Below are positions 6,218-12,469 of a DNA stretch of 12,469 nt, in pieces. Under the pieces are notes generated by a model. The model was not told the origin of the DNA. It made no database searches and saw only the letters and a list, made by a program, of their open reading frames with translations. Every line of letters starts with the position of its first letter. Position 1 is the first letter of the stretch. The translations under genes and the position numbers were made by a program. Source of the stretch: an uncultured Lachnospiraceae bacterium (GTDB lineage Bacteria > Bacillota > Clostridia > Lachnospirales > Lachnospiraceae); contig CAUAFT010000027.1 of the NCBI GenBank assembly GCA_958428365.1, forward strand, positions 1 to 12,469, written 5' to 3'.

Positions 6218-8509
6218 TTAAAGATCATAAAATTCTTTATTTTCAAGCAGCTCCGGCGTCATCTCGCCTCCCGCTTTCTGGTATCTGTCCATAAATACTT
6301 CCATATGGCGCTTCTTTCTGCCCTCCAAAATATTGTATTTTGAGATCAGCTCCTGATACATCGGACTGTTTTTTAACGACTCCCGCATATCCTTGGAAAA
6401 CGGACAATAGCGGAACAGGATTCCCCTTGCCACCTTGTTCATACGGAAGCTGCCTTTCGACTCGTATTTCATCCAAATCTGGTAATCCTTGATAAAGACT
6501 TCCCGATAGTTGTTCTTCGCCTTCCAAAGGGCGTTTTTCATCTTCTCCTTCGCCTCCGGGGACAGCTCGTGGTTCTTCCTGTAATACTGTACATAATCGT
6601 AATACTCCGAGGTCAGGGACAGCTCCCGGATATCATTCCATCTCGCTCCCTGCTCCTTCCGGCAGATCTCCCAGCGGAATCTTCCCGCAGTCTCCACCAT
6701 CAGCTCCTCCAAGTTTGCCGCTGTGAGGATCGGAAACAGGAACCGGGCAGGCGTATCCCTCTTACTTCCCGCAGTCTCCTGCCACATCATAGCATTGCAT
6801 CCTGCATTTGGCATGAGGATCACATCTGGAAGCACTTCCTTTTTCAAAAACTCCCTGGTGATATCGTGAGCCGGATCCGAGAACGTAGTCTCCCGATAGA
6901 AGATGGAATAATCCACCTTTTTAATATCATACAACAGTTCATCGATCCGCTGCGCCGTCACCAGCATAGACTCTGCCGAATTCATAATATCGTTCTCGCT
7001 CAGAAGCGGTATGAAGGTGGATATCTTACCGTAGACCGCGCGGTTTGCGGAGGTAAACATATTTTCAATCTCAAACTCCACCTTTTTCCATCGGTCATCC
7101 TTCCAGGCTTTCTGCTCCTTCTCGGTAATCCTTCCATTTCGGCGCATGTCCGCCAGATACCCCACATAATCCAGATCAAACTCATTTCTGGACGGCTCTT
7201 TTTTTCCCTCGTAAATGCTCTTGAGCCATTCAAACATCGTGAATACATGATCGGAATTGCAAAGAGAGAGCTTATCTACCAGATCGTACAGCTCATTGGC
7301 GTTGTCCTCCCCCGCCAGCTTCACATCCATAAATCCAAAGTTGAAGAACATCTTTAAGATCTGGGGCACCTGCGGCTCCGTCAGCGCCCGCTTCATGGCA
7401 GCCTTATAGATCTCGTAATATGTATTTGCCAGAGTCTTGCGCAGCCTTCTGACATGATCCTCCGTGGAATAGAGATCCGGCAGCTCCCGGTAGCTGGCAA
7501 TGGATTTGCGAACCTGTTCGATCTGCTCCGGCGTACAGGAAGCATAGCTTAAAATAGATTCCAGACAATCCTGCTCCTCCGCTTCCTCCGAAACCACTTC
7601 CCCGTTCTCATCCTCAAACAGGACCGGTTTCTCCAGATCTTCCTGAGAGATCGTAGTAAAATCATACGTCTCATATTCCGCAAAGCGTTCACGGATCTGT
7701 TCCTCCGGGTACAATCCCGTATCCCGGATAAATACCATTAGCTTTTCCACATAGGCAGACAATTCCGAGATCTCCGTATTGACTCTGGATGCACGGGCTT
7801 CCAGATCAAAATAGAGCTGGAACAGATCATTTTTTCCCTCGTCCAACAAAAGATCCTGCCAGTAGCGCAGGTAATCCCAGATCGCCTCCATTTTTTCAAT
7901 GGCTGCCCGCATAGTCTCGCTGGCGCCGAAGATCTCTCCCAGATTCATATCCCAGTCATTTCCATAAAAAGTCTCGACTCCTGCCATATCTTTTTTTGCA
8001 AAAGACTGATAATAATCGATCCTCCAGCTTTCCAGTACATGGGTCCGGTCCAGAGGTACAAAATGCTCCATCCGCCCCAGCTGTCTCTCCGGAACCTCAT
8101 ATTTTGCACAGAGGAACCGATAATCCCGATAAGCCTCCAGACTGAAGGTATAGAGCTTATGCGCCAAAAAACGCAGTTTTTTATAATGCTGCAAAACGGA
8201 ATTTGCCTGCTTTACAGCCGCTACCGTGAAGACATGGGCATATTTGGGCTGAGCTTTAAAGATACTTTTCATATCCTCTGTCTTTTTAAACGGATAGGAC
8301 ATCAGCACCGTGTCCTCCGCCGCAACATAATCGCACTGATATTCCTGATTTTCACAAGCCACTAACCCGATAATATTTCCTGCATCCAGGGGCAGAATAT
8401 CGTTTTTCGTCAACATATTCACCCGTCCCCGTACTATGACATATAGCTCTTTTTGTTTTCCACCTCTCTTGATAAAATGCTTCCCCTTTTCAACTTTCAC
8501 CGCTGCCAT
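6218..8509 (-). CDS. Large protein of unknown function with N-terminal cyclic-nucleotide-binding-like domain
   Basis: This is a 763-residue soluble protein that I cannot assign to a characterised family. Residues about 4-90 have the beta-roll pattern of CRP/cNMP-binding domains (GKHFIKRGGKQKELYVIVRG, then LDAGNIIGLVACE, then DYVAAEDTVLMSY). The conserved Glu and Arg of the phosphate-binding cassette are not where expected, so cAMP binding is doubtful. Residues about 95-540 are mostly helical and charged, with an acidic stretch at 299-313. The C-terminal part has notable motifs: ILMPNAGCNAMMWQE (564-578), ARFLFPIL (588-595), RFRWEICRKEQGARWNDIRE (610-629), then a basic helical tail. No DNA-binding or membrane segment is evident. 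ATG at 8509 is preferred over the GTG at 8518, which nearly touches the AGGAA site. It is transcribed alone between its own promoter and terminator. Confidence 0.88.
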   Translation of the reverse strand: MAAVKVEKGKHFIKRGGKQKELYVIVRGRVNMLTKNDILPLDAGNIIGLVACENQEYQCDYVAAEDTVLMSYPFKKTEDMKSIFKAQPKYAHVFTVAAVKQANSVLQHYKKLRFLAHKLYTFSLEAYRDYRFLCAKYEVPERQLGRMEHFVPLDRTHVLESWRIDYYQSFAKKDMAGVETFYGNDWDMNLGEIFGASETMRAAIEKMEAIWDYLRYWQDLLLDEGKNDLFQLYFDLEARASRVNTEISELSAYVEKLMVFIRDTGLYPEEQIRERFAEYETYDFTTISQEDLEKPVLFEDENGEVVSEEAEEQDCLESILSYASCTPEQIEQVRKSIASYRELPDLYSTEDHVRRLRKTLANTYYEIYKAAMKRALTEPQVPQILKMFFNFGFMDVKLAGEDNANELYDLVDKLSLCNSDHVFTMFEWLKSIYEGKKEPSRNEFDLDYVGYLADMRRNGRITEKEQKAWKDDRWKKVEFEIENMFTSANRAVYGKISTFIPLLSENDIMNSAESMLVTAQRIDELLYDIKKVDYSIFYRETTFSDPAHDITREFLKKEVLPDVILMPNAGCNAMMWQETAGSKRDTPARFLFPILTAANLEELMVETAGRFRWEICRKEQGARWNDIRELSLTSEYYDYVQYYRKNHELSPEAKEKMKNALWKAKNNYREVFIKDYQIWMKYESKGSFRMNKVARGILFRYCPFSKDMRESLKNSPMYQELISKYNILEGRKKRHMEVFMDRYQKAGGEMTPELLENKEFYDL

Positions 8510-8548
8510 ACTCTTCACTTCCTCATCTCAAGTCTAATCCTGTCTTAA

Positions 8549-8577
8549 ATTATAAAGGAAAAAACATCCTGTGACAA
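8549..8577 (-). promoter_or_regulatory. Sigma-A promoter of the 763-residue protein gene
   Basis: TTGTCA (8577-8572, five of six consensus), a 17-base spacer and a perfect TATAAT (8554-8549) on the minus strand. Transcription would begin near 8542, giving a leader of about 32 bases before the ATG at 8509. It lies in the 84 bases after the AEC permease stop codon, which shows no convincing terminator. Confidence 0.87.
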
Positions 8578-8593
8578 GTCAAAGACATTTCCA

Positions 8594-9526
8594 TCACAAG
8601 AATAGCGCCACCACAGGAATGGTAATTACAGATAAAAGCGTGCTGAGTACGACTCCGATGGTGGTACTGTTATCCTCCGCTCCGTACTCCTGTGCCACCA
8701 GGGAGATGATACTTCCGATCGGCACCGCGCATTCCAGAATAAAGACCTGATAGATTCCCCGATCCACCGGAAGCTGCCGGCAGACGAGGGCGGCACAGAT
8801 TGGGATCACCAACAGCTTCACCGCCAAAAACAGATACATCTTCCAGTTAGAAAAGAGCTGTCTGGCATCCATCTGCGCCACGGAGACCCCGATCAGGATC
8901 ATAGACAGCGGAATACAGGTATTTCCCATATACTCCACAAAGCTCACCACCGCTCCCGGCAGTTCTATTTTACATACAAAGATCAGTATCGCCGCCACAC
9001 AGCCAAATACCCCCGGATTCAGAATTTTTTTCACCGGAAATTCCACACTTTTTCCTTCTCCGCCCCCGTTGCTTTTGATCGCCAGATAGATTCCATAGGT
9101 ATAGAGCAACACATTATAGACCAGGATATAGAACGCCACATACAGGACATATTCTTTTCCCAGCAATGCCGTCACCAGCGGGATCCCAATAAAACCGATA
9201 TTAGAAAAAAGCATCATCATCTGATAAAATTGCTTCTGCGGTCTTTTTAAACGCAAAAGAACCGTGATTACAAATCCTGCCGCAAAGAGCATCAAAAAAT
9301 AAACTCCCACAAAGATCAGATTCTGCCCAATATCCACGGTAGCATTTGCAAAATCATACCCCGCAATACTGTTAATCAGCAGTAATGGATTGAAGATATT
9401 CACCACCAGCTTTGAGATACTCTTCTGTCCCTTTTCATCGATCCACTGCTTTTTCCATAAAAACATACCGATCGCCATCATGGCAAACAGTACCAACATC
9501 TGTTGTAAAACGATCATCGCACTCAT
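8594..9526 (-). CDS. AEC-family permease (auxin efflux carrier / malate permease superfamily)
   Basis: This 310-residue membrane protein has about ten hydrophobic segments in two halves of five, the usual AEC layout and length. The first half (about 4-150) contains the signature LVVNIFNPLLLINSI (40-54) and FSNIGFIGIPLV (107-118), where the conserved N and P line the transport path. After a charged loop (151-166, KSNGGGEGKS) the second half contains NPGVFG (170-175), NTCIPLSMILIGV (202-214) and AVPIGSIISLVAQEYG (267-282). Family members export or import organic anions such as malate or carry auxin-like compounds; the substrate here is not readable from sequence. ATG at 9526 has GGAGG 7 bases upstream. 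I found no convincing consensus promoter in the 268 bases before it. Confidence 0.93.
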   Translation of the reverse strand: MSAMIVLQQMLVLFAMMAIGMFLWKKQWIDEKGQKSISKLVVNIFNPLLLINSIAGYDFANATVDIGQNLIFVGVYFLMLFAAGFVITVLLRLKRPQKQFYQMMMLFSNIGFIGIPLVTALLGKEYVLYVAFYILVYNVLLYTYGIYLAIKSNGGGEGKSVEFPVKKILNPGVFGCVAAILIFVCKIELPGAVVSFVEYMGNTCIPLSMILIGVSVAQMDARQLFSNWKMYLFLAVKLLVIPICAALVCRQLPVDRGIYQVFILECAVPIGSIISLVAQEYGAEDNSTTIGVVLSTLLSVITIPVVALFL

Positions 9527-9716
9527 TCTTTTTCCTCCATCACATTTCCCTTATCGCTGATATCACTTCGAAAACACAGAGATCAGGGCCGTTTGTATCT
9601 TCTATAATATCTGCATCACCGCAATCTGCTATACCATGTTCCTTGTGAACTCAGATACTCTGTAGTTCATAACTTAAAAAAGTGTAGCATTTCTTTCCAT
9701 GATTTACAATAGAAAT

Positions 9717-9745
9717 AGCATTCCCACTTAAAAGGTGAAAATGCC
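9717..9745 (-). terminator. Likely terminator after the MFS transporter gene
   Basis: In minus-strand RNA, GCAUUUUCAC and GUGGGAAUGC form ten continuous pairs (two of them U-G) around a 7-base loop, followed by AUUUCUAUU. The same bases on the plus strand give C-A mismatches, so the hairpin is specific to the minus-strand transcript. It lies about 50 bases after the transporter stop codon. Confidence 0.55.
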
Positions 9746-9794
9746 ATTCCTCAATACGCTTTCTTATCTGATTCTATTTACTGCTCTTATTATA

Positions 9795-10970
9795 TTAGCG
9801 ATAACTTACTTCCTGCTTTTTTAATAACCTTGAATAATACCGGTCAACATAAGCTGCATAAATAATCCCTCCTATCATATAGGACACAGCCGTGACTGCA
9901 AAACCAGTGGACAGTCCGATGCTTTCCTGAAACATTCCCATAAGAAAAGATCCAATTCCAATTCCGATATCATATGATAATAGATATGTAGCATTTGCGC
10001 TTCCACGCTTTGGCGCCGGGCTTGTCCCGGTTACAAACGACTGAAACAGAGGCTGTAAGACACCATAACCAAGTCCTAACAAAAATCCCGCCAATAACAG
10101 GTGAAATCCTGTCTCCATAAAGAAATAGCTTCCCATTGTAACCAGTAAAACAAATAGACTGATCACCACCAAAATCCTATGCTTTCCGGCATCTATCATC
10201 TTCTGCGTGGAAAATTTTGCAATCAACATTCCTGCTACCAGAAAAATATAGAAATAGGGAATGACTGCCGATAATCCTTTTTCCTGTGCAAATATGGATG
10301 AATATGCGATCACAGCCCCAAAAGGTACCATGATAAACATCATATTGAACATAAACGGCAGGGCAGGCTTATAAAAAGCATCTGCCAGGACAAACTTTTT
10401 CCTCTCTACTTTTGGATACTGGATCCTGCAAAATGATACACAGATCAAAGCGATCACTGTCAAAACAAACAGTACAAAAAAAGATGCCTTACTGCTCATA
10501 TGATTCTGAACCTGGATTCCAATAAAAGGTCCTGCCGCCATACCCAGAGAGATCGTCAGTGCAAAGCGGTTCACTCCCTCCCTTACCTTGCTCTGTGGGA
10601 GAACGTCTCCCGCCAGCGTAGTCGTAGCGGAACCGCACACGGAATATACAACTCCCATATAAAGACGTAACAGCACCATCACCCCATAAATTGGGAAGGC
10701 TGCAAATCCTAAAAACGGCAGACAGAACAATGCCAAAAACAGCATATACACATGATAGCGGTTAAAGTTATCCAGAATATATCCAGCAACAGGTCTGAAT
10801 AATACAGTGGTTACCGACATTGCCGTCAAGACAATCCCGATCTTAGAACCTGTAATCCCATTCTGCTGACAATAAATCGGCAAAATCGGAACTGAGGCAT
10901 AAAACGTAGCCATCATCAACAAATTTGTGATAAAGAGCAATATAAACTTTTTATTCCATATTTTATCCAT
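9795..10970 (-). CDS. Major facilitator superfamily (MFS) transporter
   Basis: This is a 391-residue membrane protein with about twelve hydrophobic helices, normal for a short 12-TM MFS carrier. The first helix begins near residue 8. Motif A between helices 2 and 3 is seen as RPVAGYILDNFNRYH (59-73), with the G-x-x-x-D core. Helix 5 contains GMAAGPFIGIQV (143-154), like the antiporter motif of drug-efflux MFS proteins, and the repeat-half equivalent is GFLLGLGYGVLQPLF in the second half. ATG at 10970 has GGAGG 6 bases upstream. It is divergent from a LysR regulator 288 bases away, so drug or metabolite efflux induced through that regulator is the natural reading; the substrate is unknown. Codon choice is more A/T-rich than in the operon. 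Confidence 0.93.
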   Translation of the reverse strand: MDKIWNKKFILLFITNLLMMATFYASVPILPIYCQQNGITGSKIGIVLTAMSVTTVLFRPVAGYILDNFNRYHVYMLFLALFCLPFLGFAAFPIYGVMVLLRLYMGVVYSVCGSATTTLAGDVLPQSKVREGVNRFALTISLGMAAGPFIGIQVQNHMSSKASFFVLFVLTVIALICVSFCRIQYPKVERKKFVLADAFYKPALPFMFNMMFIMVPFGAVIAYSSIFAQEKGLSAVIPYFYIFLVAGMLIAKFSTQKMIDAGKHRILVVISLFVLLVTMGSYFFMETGFHLLLAGFLLGLGYGVLQPLFQSFVTGTSPAPKRGSANATYLLSYDIGIGIGSFLMGMFQESIGLSTGFAVTAVSYMIGGIIYAAYVDRYYSRLLKKQEVSYR

Positions 10971-11000
10971 GTATTACCTCCATGATATTGATTTCCTCGT

Positions 11001-11022
11001 ATTATAAAACGTTAGTGTTTAT
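11001..11022 (-). promoter_or_regulatory. MFS promoter -10 with overlapping inverted repeat (possible LysR operator)
   Basis: A perfect TATAAT (11006-11001) lies on the minus strand 31 bases before the MFS start, with no good -35 box, as is common for activator-dependent promoters. It overlaps the dyad ATAAA-N9-TTTAT (11004-11022), and a second dyad AGTCC-N8-GGACT follows at 11023-11040. A further TATAAT is at 11058-11053. LysR proteins bind A/T-rich interrupted dyads near the promoter they control, so this is a plausible site, but which dyad is bound cannot be told from one sequence. Confidence 0.4.
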
Positions 11023-11218
11023 AGTCCCTCTCTAAGGACTGTATACTACACTATTATAGATACTTTGGATTAGTTTTACTTTTTAAGGAACTTTTTCAGG
11101 TCATGTTTAGTGCCTGAGATTATATTAAATCATAAATAATCCTTAAAGTGAATCGAAATAATAGCATTATTAATGATTAAAACGCAATAATTTTCTTGAA
11201 AAGGAAACAAAACAGACG

Positions 11219-11232
11219 TATCATTAATGATA
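11219..11232. promoter_or_regulatory. Perfect 14-base palindrome in the LysR leader, possible autoregulatory site
   Basis: TATCATTAATGATA reads identically on both strands and lies 27 bases before the LysR ATG. Its core TTAATGAT also occurs at 11170-11177, about 53 bases upstream. The pair may be binding sites for the regulator itself. A random match in A/T-rich DNA is possible. Confidence 0.35.
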
Positions 11233-11258
11233 TAGAGATCATAACGGAGGATAAATAC

Positions 11259-12131
11259 ATGAATACACAGCAACTGGAAAGTTTTATTCAAGTAGCAGAA
11301 AACCTTAATTTTGCAAGAGCCGCCGAAGTTTTAAATATCACACAATCAGCAGTTTCACGCCAGATCAATTCCCTGGAAACAGAGCTGGGAACTAAATTAT
11401 TTAATCGTTCAACCCGAAGCGTGTCCTTAACTCCGGCAGGAATTAGTTTTCTGGAGGATGCAAAAGATGTTCTCGCAAGACTGCAGACGGCTTCTTTGAA
11501 AATACATGATCATGAAAAATCCAATATTCAGATCATCTCCATTGGATGCAGCAATGAATCAAATCTGATTTATCTATCCAAGACCCTTTCCAGATGCAGG
11601 CTGCAGATTCCCGAACTGCATCCCTTCTTGAGAATCATTCCACACAGATCCATCGTGAATCTTTTTATTCACGGTGAAATCGATATCCTCTTCGGATTTA
11701 AAGACGATATTCCTGTTCGTAATGACATTTCTTATAGAGAGCTCAATAAAATCAGAATCTGCTGCGCTGTTCCAACTGAACATCCATTCTCACAGAGAGA
11801 AGAGATTTCTGAAAGGGATCTATATGCAGAAAATATCATTATCTGCAATTCCTATGAAGTCCCTTCCAAAGTGGCTAATATTCAAAATCGTCTGGAACAC
11901 CAATTTTTACCGGAATCCACTTACTATTGTGAAAATTTACAGGTTATGCTCACATTTGTGAAAGCCGGTTATGGATTTGCCATATTGCCGGAAGGAACTT
12001 CCATCGACTCCGAGATCACTTATATTCCACTATCCGGGAGCACTCCTATATCACATGGCATCTTCTATAAGAAGTCTCCGAAAAATCCGATCATTCATCG
12101 ATTTATTTCCACCGTACTACAAAAGAGTTGA
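11259..12131 (+). CDS. LysR-family transcriptional regulator
   Basis: This 290-residue protein has the standard LysR length and layout. The N-terminal winged helix-turn-helix covers about 1-60: MNTQQLESFIQVAENLNFAR, then AAEVLNITQSAVSRQINSLE (the recognition helix), then LFNRSTRSVSLTPAG. A linker helix follows to about 88 and a periplasmic-binding-like effector domain spans about 90-290 (motifs include HGEIDILFGF and VKAGYGFAILPE). ATG at 11259 has GGAGG 8 bases upstream; an in-frame TTG at 11196 would add 21 residues not seen in the family and has no better site. It is the only plus-strand gene and is divergent from the MFS transporter, the typical arrangement for a LysR controlling its neighbour. 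The effector is unknown. A bidirectional terminator follows. Confidence 0.95.
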   Translation: MNTQQLESFIQVAENLNFARAAEVLNITQSAVSRQINSLETELGTKLFNRSTRSVSLTPAGISFLEDAKDVLARLQTASLKIHDHEKSNIQIISIGCSNESNLIYLSKTLSRCRLQIPELHPFLRIIPHRSIVNLFIHGEIDILFGFKDDIPVRNDISYRELNKIRICCAVPTEHPFSQREEISERDLYAENIIICNSYEVPSKVANIQNRLEHQFLPESTYYCENLQVMLTFVKAGYGFAILPEGTSIDSEITYIPLSGSTPISHGIFYKKSPKNPIIHRFISTVLQKS

Positions 12132-12185
12132 GGCAGCGCCGATCGAAGCGAAGCCCCAACCCCGTTTGAGTCCCACCGGAGTCGA

Positions 12186-12218
12186 AAAAAGAGACAGGAT
12201 ATCTTCCTGTCTCTTTTT
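12186..12218. terminator. Bidirectional intrinsic terminator between LysR and the tRNA cluster
   Basis: Arms AAAAAGAGACAGG and CCTGTCTCTTTTT (13 perfect pairs) enclose a 7-base loop, with T-runs on both strands. It can end the plus-strand LysR transcript and the minus-strand Val-Leu-Arg tRNA transcript, whose last gene ends 7 bases away. Confidence 0.92.
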
Positions 12219-12224
12219 CATTGA

Positions 12225-12298
12225 CGTGCGTGAGAGGATTCGAACCCCCGACACCTTGGTCCGTAGCCAAGTGCTCTATCCAGCTGAGCTACACACAC
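12225..12298 (-). tRNA. tRNA-Arg (anticodon ACG)
   Basis: This is a complete cloverleaf on the minus strand. The acceptor GTGTGTG pairs with CACGCAC (one T-G), discriminator G. The D arm is GCTCAGCTGGATAGAGC, the anticodon arm CTTGG-CTACGGA-CCAAG gives ACG (A34 normally becomes inosine and reads CGU/CGC/CGA), and the T loop is TTCGAAT. No CCA is encoded. It is the last gene of the right-hand cluster. Confidence 0.96.
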
Positions 12299-12313
12299 AT
12301 ATTCATTTTTAAA

Positions 12314-12397
12314 TGCCGGCGATCGGAATCGAACCGATACTGTGTTTCCACAACAGGATTTTAAGTCCTGCGCGTCTGCCAGTTCCGCCACGCCGGC
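12314..12397 (-). tRNA. tRNA-Leu (anticodon TAA)
   Basis: This is a complete class II cloverleaf on the minus strand. The acceptor GCCGGCG pairs with CGCCGGC with discriminator A, the anticodon arm CAGGA-CTTAAAA-TCCTG gives TAA (reads UUA), a long variable arm follows (TTGTGGAAACACAGT region), and the T loop is TTCGATT. The 84-base length fits Leu. Confidence 0.97.
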
Positions 12398-12420
12398 ATA
12401 ATGCCTATTTGACATTTAAA

Positions 12421-12469
12421 TGGGACCTACAGGGCTCGAACCTGTGACCCTCTGCTTGTAAGGCAGATG
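12421..12469 (-). tRNA. tRNA-Val (anticodon TAC), 5' part cut by window edge
   Basis: The minus strand shows an anticodon arm TCTGC-CTTACAA-GCAGA giving TAC (reads GUA), variable loop GGGTC, T arm ACAGG-TTCGAGC-CCTGT, and a 3' acceptor strand AGGTCCC with discriminator A. The 5' acceptor strand and D arm lie beyond the window. Confidence 0.94.

Noticed and set aside
6569..7357. 262-codon plus-strand frame opposite the 763-residue protein gene
   Set aside because: Antisense shadow; composition and lack of a ribosome binding site do not support a gene.
9527..9794. Possible riboswitch or T-box ahead of the AEC permease
   Set aside because: Only a short imperfect dyad (GAACT ... AGTTC near 9647-9668) and the transporter terminator are visible; no conserved riboswitch core or T-box sequence was recognised.
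12132..12185. Possible small RNA or extra gene between LysR and its terminator
   Set aside because: The stretch is short, has no start signal, and only a weak mismatched hairpin around 12166-12186; nothing beyond the tRNA-like 3' fragment could be supported.

Overview
The window looks like chromosomal DNA of a low-to-mid G+C, spore-forming Firmicute, most likely a Lachnospiraceae-type Clostridium relative. This rests on strong AGGAGG-type ribosome binding sites, consensus sigma-A promoters, the rdgB-yfcE gene pair, an AEC permease, a clostridial C1A protease next to a CwlD-type amidase, and dense tRNA clusters. The family assignment is an inference from gene content and codon use, not from any search.

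Layout. Both ends hold tRNA genes on the minus strand: Pro(TGG)-Gly(TCC)-Arg(TCT, cut by the window edge) at the left, and Val(TAC, cut by the edge)-Leu(TAA)-Arg(ACG) at the right. Everything between them is also on the minus strand except one LysR regulator. Reading with minus-strand transcription (right to left): a MFS transporter (9795-10970), divergent from the LysR gene (11259-12131); an AEC-family permease (8594-9526); a 763-residue protein of unknown function with an N-terminal cyclic-nucleotide-binding-like fold (6218-8509); a 58-residue Asn-rich protein (5820-5996); a single-domain rhodanese (5406-5717); and a compact five-gene operon (THUMP-domain RNA methyltransferase, secreted papain-like protease, N-acetylmuramoyl-L-alanine amidase, RdgB nucleotide pyrophosphatase, YfcE-type phosphoesterase; 326-5317). 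The operon has a TTGACA/TATAAT promoter and gene spacings of -4, 8, 13 and 19 bases.

How the parts work together. The operon mixes housekeeping (23S rRNA guanine methylation, removal of dITP/XTP, a metal-dependent phosphoesterase) with two exported hydrolases that act on the cell wall or surface. The divergent LysR/MFS pair has the usual form of a regulator controlling its neighbouring exporter, and its intergenic region holds several dyad motifs. It is visibly more A+T-rich than the operon.

The least ordinary parts are the short Asn/Thr/Ala/Lys-rich gene, which has a perfect ribosome binding site and an upstream sequence resembling a forespore sigma-G promoter; the long orphan protein with a degenerate cyclic-nucleotide-binding fold; and a perfect 15-base-arm dyad between the small gene and the rhodanese. 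I saw no CRISPR array, insertion sequence, phage gene or clear defence system.
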